NCBI GenBank assembly: GCA_027596195.1
Contig: JADGJG010000234.1
Coordinates: 1-28,862, forward strand
Length of the DNA stretch: 28,862 bases
Direction: 5' to 3'
DNA from: Podochytrium sp. JEL0797
Lineage: Eukaryota; Chytridiomycota; Chytridiomycetes; Chytridiales; Chytriomycetaceae
In this document: piece after piece, positions 19,619 through 28,862 of the stretch
Layout: every line of letters starts with the position of its first letter
Position numbering within the stretch: the stretch's first letter is position 1
Program-made: the position numbers and the translations under genes
The notes under the pieces: generated by a model
What the model was told of the DNA's origin: nothing
The model's database searches: none
What the model saw: the letters and a program-made list of their open reading frames with translations, nothing else

Positions 19619-21049
19619 ATGCCTGTCAAAAATCAAACGAAGTTCGCGAATGCCTGCTACTGGATCTCTGCCGTGGTCATTGTTCTTTTTATTGCCTTGT
19701 ACATATGTGTGTTCCTCATTTGGTATGGTGGCACCTCCATCTACCCTTCAGTGGCGGGAAAGGCCGGTTTCTTTGTGCACTCATTTGGAGGCTCCGTACT
19801 CTTTCTCACCGGGCTGCTGCAATTCAATCCGTCGATTCGCCGCAACCACTCAACTCTCCACAAATGGACGGGTTACCTATATTATGCCATGTCCTTGTGG
19901 ACCATCCTCAGCCTCATCCCGCTCGTCACAGGCGGGTCCCAAACGGGCCTCTCAGCCATCCTCGTAACGTTCCTACTGGGCCCCCTCTTCCTCTACACTA
20001 ATTTTCTCGCATTGGCCGCCATCCGCCGCGGCGACACGTTCGCGCACCGACGCTGGAACCTCCGCGCATTCGCATTCGCCAACGCGATCCTATGGATGCG
20101 ACCGCTCGTGATCCTGTTCAGCAGCGCGTGGAACGCAGACACGCCTGCGGATATCTCTGGAAAAGTGTCTGAACCGCTCAAGAGCGTCATGTGGTTTACG
20201 TGGGTTATCGAGATTTTGGCGATGGAGGCGTATCTGGCCTTCGAGGCTGCCTTGCAACCGCCCCTGCTACTTACGGAGACGGGAACCCCGTTTCTCGCTG
20301 CGGAGCGTAGAGAGAGTGTTTTATTACAGGATGCGTACGTCCGCGCGCACGTGCGTTGCATTGATTTCCTCAACGCGTCGGTTCTACGCGTTGTGCTTGA
20401 TACCGAAGGCGCGGCCATTTTAACGGCACCTGGCGAACATGTCTCGCTGCGGGTACGTGGAACAGGCCGTGCGGTTGTCGTGCGAAGTTATACACCTGTC
20501 ACGAATCGCGCAGAGATGCTAGCTGGACGCGTGGAATTGGTTGTACGATTGGTCAAAGGTGGCGCCATGTCGAAACTCTTGCGCGAACTTCAGAATGGCA
20601 GTGGTGATCCCGCTGAGTTTGCAGTGGCCCCGTGTCCGTCATTGTTTCAGTACCGCGCTGGCGAGTTCGAGCTCTGTATTTTCGCGGCATCCGGGACGGG
20701 AATCACACCGGTGGTTAACGTTGTGCGATGCATTTTGAGCAACCCGAAGGATCATGCTCGTGTTCAGGTGTTTTTCAATTTAAGGAGCCCGGAGGACGTT
20801 TTTCTAGAAGATGTGTTGCAGGAGATGGCTGCGCAATATCCCAGTCGCTTCGGATATGAAATCAAGATTCAGTCTCAAGAGAATGGTATTACTTTGAATG
20901 ATATTGTGGGGGAACTTGACAAGACGGATACAAGCGCTGCCGTCAAAGTGTTTTTGTCGGGTCCCGACCGATTCATGAGAAGTTTGGAACGTGATTTGCT
21001 GAGAGTCAGGAGATCGGATGTGTTTTCTTTTGGAATCAGTGATCGATAA
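19619..21049 (+). CDS. DUF2306-like membrane domain fused to a cytochrome-b5-reductase-like FAD/NAD module
   Basis: Single exon, 476 aa. The N-terminal half has about six membrane segments (roughly 15-36, 50-68, 85-105, 112-136, 150-170, 189-210) with His54, His77, His81 and His143 at helix edges. Signatures such as HSTLHKWTGYLYY and FAHRRWNLRAF resemble DUF2306-type proteins and could bind heme, though that is inference. The second half is a ferredoxin-NADP reductase-fold module: RSYTPV for FAD (289-294), LVKGGAMSKLL (311-321), ASGTGITPV for NAD(P)H (357-365) and LSGPDRFM at the end (446-453), where typical members have Cys-Gly-Pro. The protein could pass electrons from cytosolic NAD(P)H to a membrane acceptor, as FRE proteins do, but its membrane part is unrelated to FRE. 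The ATG at 19619 opens the frame right before the first polar residues; no alternative start is better. It is convergent with the acyl-CoA synthetase at 21329. Confidence 0.8.
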   Translation: MPVKNQTKFANACYWISAVVIVLFIALYICVFLIWYGGTSIYPSVAGKAGFFVHSFGGSVLFLTGLLQFNPSIRRNHSTLHKWTGYLYYAMSLWTILSLIPLVTGGSQTGLSAILVTFLLGPLFLYTNFLALAAIRRGDTFAHRRWNLRAFAFANAILWMRPLVILFSSAWNADTPADISGKVSEPLKSVMWFTWVIEILAMEAYLAFEAALQPPLLLTETGTPFLAAERRESVLLQDAYVRAHVRCIDFLNASVLRVVLDTEGAAILTAPGEHVSLRVRGTGRAVVVRSYTPVTNRAEMLAGRVELVVRLVKGGAMSKLLRELQNGSGDPAEFAVAPCPSLFQYRAGEFELCIFAASGTGITPVVNVVRCILSNPKDHARVQVFFNLRSPEDVFLEDVLQEMAAQYPSRFGYEIKIQSQENGITLNDIVGELDKTDTSAAVKVFLSGPDRFMRSLERDLLRVRRSDVFSFGISDR

Positions 21050-21328
21050 AATTAATTTCGGACACACTCTAAATTTAAATTTACGTCGTTTTGTTTGACT
21101 CCTTTCCAGTCCTTCGCATGAAAGAATATGGAGGCCAAAATTCGCCACTAGTGTGGCATTAACGCAAACGATACAGAGAGTAGATGAGGAAATCGGTCGC
21201 GGATCAGGTCACAAGCCCTCACAAATTCGATCTATTTTTAACCATAACTTGTGTTTAAAATGCGCAACAGTGAGCGGTATCGAGAACCATGTTTGATTTT
21301 AATGCGGCACGCGCTTCCCATGCCCACA

Positions 21329-24017
21329 TCACATCTTCGCCTTCCCCTTCGCCGCTCCCGCCTTCTCGTTCAACTCCCTATACATCGCATCTACAAGCGG
21401 CCTAAACTTCTCGGCCGCCTCATTCCTCTTTAACTTGAAGGTTGGCGTCATCAACCCATTCGCCGCCAAAAACCCTTCCGCGTCCAACCTCACCGCCTTC
21501 ACAAACTCAAACCCTTTCAACCCAAACTCCTTCCCGATCCGATTCATATCCTTCAACACCACCTCCTTCATCCCGGGATGTTCACAAATCGTCTTCAAAA
21601 GCGGGTGAGGCGGCGCGTTAGGGGCAGTCGGGCCTGGGTTAGGCGTGTTGGCGGGGAGGATCCCGGCTTCACGCGCGGCGGGGATAGCAAATTCGGGGTC
21701 CGGGACAACAATAGCAACGAGCTCGGATTGGAGGCTGTCGCCGTGGACAAAGATTTGGGCAATAAGGGTTGATTTTTGGTACACGTTTTCGATTTTTTCG
21801 GGGGCCACGTATTCTCCTTGGGCGAGCTGGTTGGGAAGAGGGAGGAAGAAGTATCAGTGAGAAATGGAATCAGCGAACGCGAAATCGACTCACCTTAAAA
21901 ATGTTTTTTTTGCGATCGATAATGTGAACGCGTCCCTTCTTGTCAATGAAGCCGATATCTCCCGTTTTCAACCACCCGTCGGAAGTGAGCGCCTCTTTCG
22001 TCTTTTCCGCATCCTTGTAATACCCGCCAAACACGTTATTCCCACGCGTCCAGATTTCTCCACGAGGAAACGGCCTGTCGGAAGCCAAGTATTTCATCTC
22101 AGGGACATTTACAAGCTTGATCTCATTGCTACCCGCAAAAAGAATTCACCCCGTCAGAAACTCGAATCTAAAAACCCGCTAATCAAACCGCGCACTTACC
22201 AAGTCATCGGAGGCCCCACATGCCCCGCCTCCGTATCCCCAAGAACCGCATACGTCAACCCCGCAGCACTCTCCGTCTGTCCATAACCCTCCTTCACGGG
22301 ACAACACAACGCAACCGCCATGAACGACAACACGTCGGGGGAGATGGGCGCGGACCCTGTCATAGCGAAACGCAGTCTTCCACCCATCACGGTTTTGACT
22401 TTGGAAAACACGAGGGGGTCCCAGATGCTGTGGGTTAAGGTGCCGGTGGATTTGTAGTTGGCGAGTTTGGCGGCGACGGCTCTGTTGAAGAGGGCTGAAA
22501 GTTGAGGGTTTAGAAATGGCATGAAGCTTCAAGAGACGATTCGTTTTTTACCTTGCTTGAAAGAAGACCCAGCCATCGCTCCAGCAACGATTCTCTCGTA
22601 AATACGCGTCAACAGTCTTGGAACCGTGTTGAAGACTGTTGGTCTGAGCGTGGAGATGTCGTCGAGCAACAGAGCAGCTGAAAATCGCGTAAATAACGGT
22701 TGTGAGGCGTGTGATTCGAGAAAACGTACTGTCTCCGCGCGAAAACCCGACAGCGGCACCGTGCAAAATGGTGTTGTTGAGACCCGATTTTTCTGCTTTC
22801 AAATATTAGTTGTGGGACAGCATGTATCATTGAACAAACCGTAAATGTGGGCAAGAGGCAAATAGCTAATGTGGACGTCCGACGAATACAAGATTGCGCC
22901 GGCATCATAGAGTGCGCGGATAACGGCCACAACGTTTTTGTGAAGCACAAGCGCACCTTTTGGGACACCAGTGGTTCCTAAAATAAATTTTAAGTTATGT
23001 GCTCGGCTATTCCCAACAGGCGACAACCGAAAATTCACAAAGGCGAATCAAGCTAGACGAACCTGAAGTATAAGAAATAGCCGCCACATCCTCCGGCTTG
23101 GGCAACCTCGGCTCCCTCTGATTCTCCTTCCCCACCTTCTCGACCTCCGAAAACAAAAACAACGCCACCCCTCTCTCCTTCAACGCCTGCTTCCCCAACT
23201 CCACAACCATCTTCTGGTCCGCATTCATTTGCAAGACTCCGTCCATCACAATCACGGCTTTTAAGGTCGGGCATTTGGGAACCAAGGTCAAAAGACTCGC
23301 GATTTTGTCGACGGTTGTGACCATGATGGGAACTTCGGCGTGGTTGATGATGTATTCTGATGTTTCGGGTCCGAGAGTGTCGTAGAGTGCAACGAGGGTC
23401 AATGCGAAGCGGTGCAACGCGTAATCGGAAATTACGTATTCTGGCGTGTTGACCTATCGCAAAAAAATCAAGGTGGAATTTGGCGAATCAGAATGGAGCT
23501 CGAAAGTATTCATCTCTCTCGCCCAACCAAACTCACCGCATAAATTCCCAAATTGAAGTGCCCCTCCGCCGTTTGCGGCACCCCCAAATCGTCCGCAACC
23601 TTCATCAACCCACACCCAAAGTTTTTGATACGTTCGCCAACTACTTCATACGACTGCCAAACGTATCCCTTCGCCTGCATGGTCTTGGTTTCCGGGTCGA
23701 AAAACACGGGCCGGTGACCCAAACAATCGCCTTTGGGGCTCGTGCGGAGTCCCTGCTGGAACACGTCGTGCAACGTTTTGACGTTTTTGAAGTCTTTGCT
23801 GAGTTCCTTGAATCCATGAACGTTGCGGAAGATGGCTGACGGTGCAAGGAATTTAATTTCGAGTTTGAAAAAGCTGTCAAAACAAACCGGTCGAGGAACC
23901 GTCCCTGGGGGCACTGCCAGGAACTTCTTTGGCGTACGGCTTCTGCTCGTGAATCCGAGAGGGGTCCGGGGCGCTGATGCCGAGCGCGGGATATTTGACG
24001 GAGGGTGCCTTTCCCAT
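21329..24017 (-). CDS. Long-chain acyl-CoA synthetase, copy A, nine exons
   Basis: Activates fatty acids with ATP and CoA to acyl-CoA, via acyl-AMP. Exons: 23888-24017, 23537-23835, 23063-23453, 22840-22977, 22730-22792, 22552-22677, 22200-22494, 21894-22128 and 21329-21826; 2175 nt, 724 aa. The family motifs are all present: AMP-binding YTSGTTGVPKG (about 271-281), [18 protein letters not shown] (Tyr453), GWLKTGDIG (Asp538) and [15 protein letters not shown], the LACS linker. The N-terminus holds [11 protein letters not shown] and the C-terminus [14 protein letters not shown] residues ([10 protein letters not shown]), both typical of eukaryotic LACS. Introns are 47-85 nt; the 47-nt one is the shortest in the window. 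Its paralogue at 25067 has the same exon boundaries except that exons 5, 6 and 7 here (63+126+295 nt) are a single 484-nt exon there. No peroxisomal targeting tripeptide is evident at the C-terminus (AKM). Confidence 0.93.
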
Positions 24018-24354
24018 TGGATTTTTTCAAAGTTTTTCCGTCGTGTGGCACTTTGGAGATCCGTTCGTTTTGAATCCTCCTCAATCGAGTCACTTGCCTT
24101 ACTCGTGGGTGGAGGATGAATTACTGGCAATTTTCAAAGAAGTCAGCCAGTTCCTGTCAGAGGATCGGAAATCTCAGATCACGGAAAAAGGATGGGAGAG
24201 AATGAATTCGATTTCAAATAGTTTGATCAATTTGTTTCCCTCAGCTATGAAAACTATCAATGCAATTGACAGATTTGCAGTAGCGCATCGCGGTTTCTTT
24301 CATTCCCTGAAATTGTTTTTTTTTTGATTTTTTCTCTCGAAGACCCAACCAACG
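24018..24354. promoter_or_regulatory. Divergent promoter region between acyl-CoA synthetase A and the UPF0390 gene
   Basis: These 337 bp separate two genes transcribed outward. There is a T-rich run at 24315-24326 just before the UPF0390 start. No clear TATA or CCAAT pair was found; I see no gene here. Confidence 0.45.
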
Positions 24355-24934
24355 ATGGCCCAAGGATTGATCAAAGCCAAGACGAGCAGCGCCTCGAAAT
24401 CGACGCAGCAGCAAAAGAAGGATCTCGGAAAGACAAAACGAGGAGGTGAGACTCGAGATATCAAGTTGATGGCGAACGAAACACAGCTCGGGATTTGCAC
24501 GCACTTTCTTCGCCTTCTCCACAACCTCGATTCGCGCATCTGGCTCGCTTGAAAGACTCACCGATTGATTTCATCAAACAGGAACCGCGATTGCTCCCAA
24601 AAAGAAGGCCTTGATCAAAAACCTGAGCTTGCGAAAGGTTGTTTGCTGATTGTTTCCGAGAACGCGCGAATTCCAAATTGCTGACCTTCCCCCCTTCCAC
24701 TGCTTCTATTCCCCTCCTTAGCGACTCACTGCCGGAGCCATCACGGACACTGAACGCCAAATGGCTGCCAAGGCCGGATCCACGGGCAAACTGCACATTA
24801 TGAAGTCGATTGCGGAAACGGGCATGAAGGAGGTGATTGCGGAGAAGAAAAAGAAGGGTTTGATCAAGGCGGATGAGGCCAAGAAGATGGCCGCGTCGGT
24901 TCATGTGAAGGGAAGGGGGGTGACCAAGAAGTGA
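24355..24934 (+). CDS. UPF0390 (DUF2462) small basic protein, three exons
   Basis: Exons 24355-24445, 24582-24637 and 24722-24934; 360 nt, 119 aa. The N-terminus MAQGLIKAK and the core KTKRGGTAIAPKKKALIKNLSLRKRLTAG match the pattern of the UPF0390/DUF2462 family (human C19orf53, the Leydig-cell-tumour 10 kDa protein homologue): a MAQG start, a Lys-rich linker, (T/V)IAPKK, then a helix. The last part, MAAKAGSTGKLHIMKSIAE, also fits fungal members. The protein is very basic and its function is poorly defined, with nucleolar or ribosomal association reported for relatives. Introns are 136 and 84 nt, long for this window. The frame closes exactly, and the splice G|GA at the first junction restores the family's Gly-Gly-Thr. 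It sits between the two acyl-CoA synthetase paralogues. Confidence 0.85.
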
Positions 24935-25066
24935 AAAAATAACCGTTGCTTCGTTGTCCCTTTTTCAGCAAATAAATAAAACTCATGGATAGAGAATCTT
25001 CTGGAGAAATCCGCGTGGCGCGAAAACGAAATTGCAAAAATTGTCCCCCAAACCTGTCAAGAGTCA

Positions 25067-27617
25067 ATGCCCCTCCCGCCCAAAATCCATTATCCCGATG
25101 TTGGGGTGACTGCCTTCGACCCCAACCGGATGCACGAACTCCGCGTTCACGCAAAGCCAGTCCCAGGCTCTGCCGCAGCGGATGGTTCTGCCTCGGGTAA
25201 CGAACTATTTGATATTTGATATCACACGCGAGGCCATGTGCGAATTACTAATTTGAATATTCAGCCATCTACCGCAACGTGCAGTCCTTCGAAACACTCA
25301 CCAAGGATTTCCCGCAAATCAAAACCCTCCACGACGTGTTCCAAAGCGGGTTGCGTTTGAACCCAAAGGGAAACTGTCTCGGCCAACGCCCCGTTTTCTT
25401 TGACCCGGAAACCAAGACCATGCAGGCCAAGGACTATGTGTGGCAGTCGTACGAGGTGGTTGCTGAACGCATCAAGAACTTTGCGTGTGGAGTTGTCAAG
25501 GTCCAAAAGGACGTGTTGGGAACGGAGGGGAGAATTCATCTCGGAATTTACTCGGTATGCTTGCCTCTCTTTTTCTTTATGCAAAATCGCATTGAATTAA
25601 CCGTCTCACCTTTTTCGCGGTTTTCAGGTCAACACGCCGGAATATGTCATCACTGACTACGCCTGCCACCGCTTCTCCAACACTCTCGTCGCGCTCTACG
25701 ACACCCTCGGCCCCGAAACCTCCGAATTCATTCTCAACCACGCCGAAATCCCACTCCTCGTCACAACCCTCGACAAACTCTCAATCCTCGTGTCGCTGGC
25801 GCCCAAATGCCCGCTTTTGAAGGCCGTGATTGTGATGGATGGGAATCTGTGCGCGACGCCCGAGTTGAAGGTTTCGTTGGGGTTGGGGAAACAAGCGTTG
25901 GAAAAGTGTGGAGTGAAACTGTTTTTGTTTTCGGAGGTGGAGGCGTTGGGGAAGAAGAATCCGGTCGCTCCGCGGTTGCCGTCTGCGGAGGACCCGGCTG
26001 TGATTTCTTACACTTCGGGTGGGTTTCTATTCGCGTGTTTAAGGGAATACTGATGTTTTTGTGCGTTTTTAGGAACCACGGGGCAGCCAAAAGGTGCTGT
26101 TGTGGCGCACAAAAATATTGTCGCGTACATTAGAGCCCACTACCACTGTGGCGTCGCTCCTCTCCACGCGGATGACGTGCACATGTCCTACCTCCCCTTG
26201 GCCCACATTTATGGTTAGTAACATGCTATTCCTTTCATTCCAACTTGTTATCCCTTCCTAAAACATTTCGACGAATCCACCAGAAAAGGGAACCCTCAAC
26301 ACCGTCATCCTCCACGGCTCCGCCGTCGGTTTCTTCCGCGGCGACACCTCCCTCCTCCTCGAAGACATCCTCCTCCTCAAACCCACCCTCTTCGCCTCGG
26401 TCCCCCGCCTCCTCAACCGCATCTACGAACGCATCCTCGCAGGAGTCGCCGCCTCCTCCTCCCTCAAACAATCCCTCTTCCACCACGCCGTCGCAACCAA
26501 ACTCGCCAACCTCACATCCCAAGGAACATTCACGCACGCCGTATACGATCGCCTTGTCTTTGCCAAGGTAAAGGCCGTATTGGGCGGACGCGTGCGATTC
26601 GTGTGTTCAGGAAGCGCGCCGATTTCGCCAGACGTGCTCAACTTTTTGAGGGTTGTTTTGTCGTGTCCGGTGGTGGAAGGGTACGGACAGACGGAGTCGG
26701 CTTCGGGGTTGACGATTGGGTTGAAGGGGGATGTGGAGCCGGGACATGTGGGGGCGCCGTTGACTTGGTTTGTTTGTTGTTTTGATTTCTTGGTACATAT
26801 CTCGTTTTTGCTGAAGTGAGCCACGTGCTTTTAGCAACGAAGTCAAGTTGGTTTCCGTCCCAGAGATGAAATACTTGGCAACCGACAAGCCGCACCCGCG
26901 TGGAGAAATCTGGTTGAGAGGGCACAACGTGTTCCTCGGGTACTACAAGGATGCCGAAAAAACCAAAGAAGCCGTGACAGAGGACGGATGGTTGAAAACG
27001 GGCGATATCGGCTTCATTGACGCCAAGGGCCGCGTTCACATTATCGATCGCAAAAAGAACATTTTCAAGGTAATCTCGCCGTTTCCCATTCCAACATTCG
27101 CAAATCTAATAAAATCTCTCTTGCACAGCTCGCCCAAGGAGAATACGTTGCCCCCGAAAAAATCGAAACCGTCTACCAAAAATGCAACCTCCTCTCCCAA
27201 GTCTACGTGCACGGCGACAGTCTCCAAGCCGAGCTCGTGGCCATTGTTGTCCCAGACGCCGAATACATGATCCCCTTAGCCCGCGACTCCGGTCTCCTCC
27301 CCGCCTCGACCCCAAACCCCGGCCCCACAGCTCCCAACGCGCCACCCCACCCCCTTCTCAAAACCGTATGCGCGAGTGAAAAGATGCGGGCGGTGATGTT
27401 GAAAGAGATGAACAAGACGGGGAAGGAGTTTGGTCTGAAAGGGTTTGAGTTTGTCAAAGCGGTGTGGTTGGATGCGGAGGGTTTTACAGGGGAGAATGGG
27501 TTGATTACGCCCACGTTCAAGTTGAAGAGGAACGAGGCGGGGGAGAAATTTAGACCTGTGATTGATGCGATGTATAAGGAGCTGAATGAGAAGGCTCCGA
27601 AGGCGGTTAAATTGTGA
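25067..27617 (+). CDS. Long-chain acyl-CoA synthetase, copy B, seven exons
   Basis: Paralogue of the gene at 21329-24017 in the opposite orientation. Exons: 25067-25196, 25265-25554, 25628-26018, 26073-26213, 26284-26767, 26835-27069 and 27129-27617; 2160 nt, 719 aa. Motifs: [11 protein letters not shown] (about 268-278), [55 protein letters not shown] and TPTFKLKRN. Exons 1, 3 and 6 have the same lengths as in copy A (130, 391 and 235 nt), so the structures are homologous. Exon 5 (484 nt) equals the sum of copy A exons 5-7, so two introns are absent here without any change to the coding length. Within exons 3, 5 and 7 the coding strand turns from very C-rich to G-rich. The C-terminus (AVKL) is close to, but not, a canonical peroxisomal signal, and differs from copy A. 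The poly(A) signal is 27652-27657. Confidence 0.93.
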
Positions 27618-27651
27618 TATTTTTTTACCACTGATTTTGTGTTCTCAATTG

Positions 27652-27657
27652 AATAAA
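27652..27657 (+). terminator. Polyadenylation signal of acyl-CoA synthetase B
   Basis: AATAAA 35 nt after the stop codon at 27615-27617. Confidence 0.5.
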
Positions 27658-27789
27658 TTGAACGGTCTTTTTCTTCATTTCTTTTTTATTTTCAGCGCAA
27701 AGAACGCGTTCCATTGGCGTATTCATCCGAAAACGCGCCCCGGCAACGCGCGGTGTTTTTCATGGGAAACTAGAGTTTTGTCCACTATC

Positions 27790-27996
27790 ATGACACAGGC
27801 AATTTTCCGGACGCCATTCCGCACCCAAACTTATCAGCTCAAAAACAACGGCGTTCGATGTTTTACTACGCTTCCGGATTTTGCGCCCCCAAATAAGCGC
27901 GGATCACCGTTTGGTGCCACGAGCAGAGGAAACACGCGTGCTCCTATGAATGACTCTGTGCGCAAGCGACTGGGTTGCTTCATCCGAAAAAAATAA
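27790..27996 (+). CDS. Possible small unknown protein, 68 aa
   Basis: An ATG-started frame encodes a basic 68-residue peptide beginning MTQAIFRTPFRTQTY and ending RKRLGCFIRKK. I recognise no family. Weak support comes from a strong splice-acceptor-like tract (T-rich then CAG) at about 27675-27696 upstream, which could end a 5' intron, and an AATAAA right at the stop codon. Equally, it may be a chance frame in the 400-bp gap between two genes. The rest of that gap shows nothing else. Confidence 0.25.
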   Translation: MTQAIFRTPFRTQTYQLKNNGVRCFTTLPDFAPPNKRGSPFGATSRGNTRAPMNDSVRKRLGCFIRKK

Positions 27997-28018
27997 AATA
28001 CGCTCTCTAGTTTATTGA

Positions 28019-28799
28019 CTATTGCTGCACCTGTTCAGCACAAACGCTTCCTTTCGAAACCGGCTGCACAAAATCACGCAACATCAACACCTCATTCTTT
28101 GGGAATTCGTAAAGAACATAGCGGTAGAACCCTCTCACATATCTCGTGTTGTGATGTACCGCACGATCCAGACACACTCTGCTCACGAGTTTCAGGCTCT
28201 CCTTCTGAGTCAACTTCTCCTTGCCATGCTCAGCATATTTCGCAGCGTGTTGCACCAGCGTTAAACTCGAAAACAAAACATCCCCCACAGAGACGCCGGC
28301 GAAACTGCTGACCGGCGTGACGCCCAATGTAAATCTCTTGCGCGAAACATTTGCAACGCTCGCAAATGGTTTTAGCGTGTCTCACAACGGCGTGTCTCCA
28401 TTTGTCGCGACTCAGTCTGACTGGCTCTTTGAAGACAATCTTGTGCTGGACGAGGTAGTTGCGCAAATTTGGCGGTTTGGTTGAAAGCGGCGCATACGCC
28501 CTTGATGCGGATCAGCGCTTTGGGTGGGTGCAGCACGCGAGGTGGAGAATCATTTGGAGAATCTCGGTGGGGAAGCGGGTGAGGAGGCAGTCTTGGTGGG
28601 GTCTCGTGGGAAAGTGCAGCGCCGGTACGGGTGGTGGAATATCGTCGTGTTCGTCCTCGGCGGTGTCCTCTTAGTCTGACTCATCCGCTGCTAGTTGCTG
28701 GTATTCTGGTTGCAGTGGGATCCATCTGTCCACTGGTTTTGAGGCGGGGGAGAAGAGGCGTGGGTTCTTGCATTCACAATCACTTAATTGCTCACGCAT
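28019..28799 (-). pseudogene. F-box-like gene with a Cys-rich segment, degraded
   Basis: From the ATG at 28797-28799 one frame runs through an N-terminal region, an acidic stretch (EDTAEDEHDDIP) and an F-box-like start, TRFPTEILQMILHLACC. That resembles the LPxEIL...IL core that binds Skp1 in SCF ubiquitin ligases. It is interrupted by TAA at 28671-28673 and TGA at 28512-28514. Just after the TGA, a shifted frame reads LIRIKGVCAAFNQTA, which looks like the rest of an F-box, so a 1-nt lesion near 28514 and a return near 28455 are likely. The original frame then continues KIVFKEPVRLSRDKW and CERCKCFAQEIYIG, a possible zinc-binding pair of Cys-x-x-Cys type. Near 28330 the frame changes again into the stretch ending at 28019 (FYRYVLYEFPKNEVLML). 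No GT-AG intron explains the stops. It may extend beyond the window only if an upstream exon exists. Confidence 0.5.
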
Positions 28800-28862
28800 T
28801 TTTTGTGAAAACAGTGTTTGAGGTCTTATTCGTACGTCTTTTGAAGCCAAACCCAGTTTACT

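Noticed and set aside
23977..24327. Plus-strand frame across the start of acyl-CoA synthetase A and its promoter
   Set aside because: Overlaps the first exon antisense and shows no protein-like features.

Overview
The window looks like compact nuclear DNA from a fungus, probably an early-diverging (chytrid-like) lineage. This placement is inferred from gene content and style, not from a marker gene. The coding genes are typical eukaryotic or fungal families: UNC93-like transporter, ATP-dependent 5-oxoprolinase, RanBP1/Yrb1, Ibp1-type rhodanese phosphatase, FRE/NOX-type reductases, long-chain acyl-CoA synthetases and a UPF0390 protein. They are broken by GT-AG introns mostly 47-85 nt long, and intergenic gaps are usually a few hundred bases or less. 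I joined exons by hand. Every multi-exon model called intact closes in frame, and the lengths fit the families.

Layout. 1-2051 (+): the 3' end of one UNC93-like gene, then a damaged tandem copy. 2086-6633 (-): a complete nine-exon 5-oxoprolinase. 6725-7739 (-): five-exon RanBP1. 7954-8880 (-): an alpha/beta hydrolase. 9071-9772 (+): an orphan membrane protein. 9812-10325 (+): a small Cys-based rhodanese/Cdc25-like phosphatase, convergent with a dienelactone hydrolase (10386-11417, -). 12044-16271 (+): two tandem ferric-reductase/NADPH-oxidase-like genes with duplicated promoters. 16585-17790: remains of a MYND zinc-finger gene. 18224-19171 (+): a His/Gly/RGG-rich protein. 19619-21049 (+): a DUF2306-like membrane domain joined to a cytochrome-b5-reductase-like FAD/NAD module. 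21329-24017 (-) and 25067-27617 (+): two head-to-head acyl-CoA synthetase paralogues flanking a UPF0390 gene (24355-24934, +). 28019-28799 (-): remains of an F-box-like gene.

Three themes run through the window. First, local duplication: UNC93, reductase and acyl-CoA synthetase genes all occur as neighbouring pairs. Second, redox and metal chemistry: from about 11.6 to 21.1 kb there are three membrane flavin reductases and a His-rich, possibly metal-binding, protein. Third, many long exons change strand composition part-way along, with the coding strand C-rich in the 5' part and G-rich in the 3' part. This explains many long antisense reading frames and is the most unusual pattern here.

I saw no tRNA or rRNA gene, transposon or CRISPR array.
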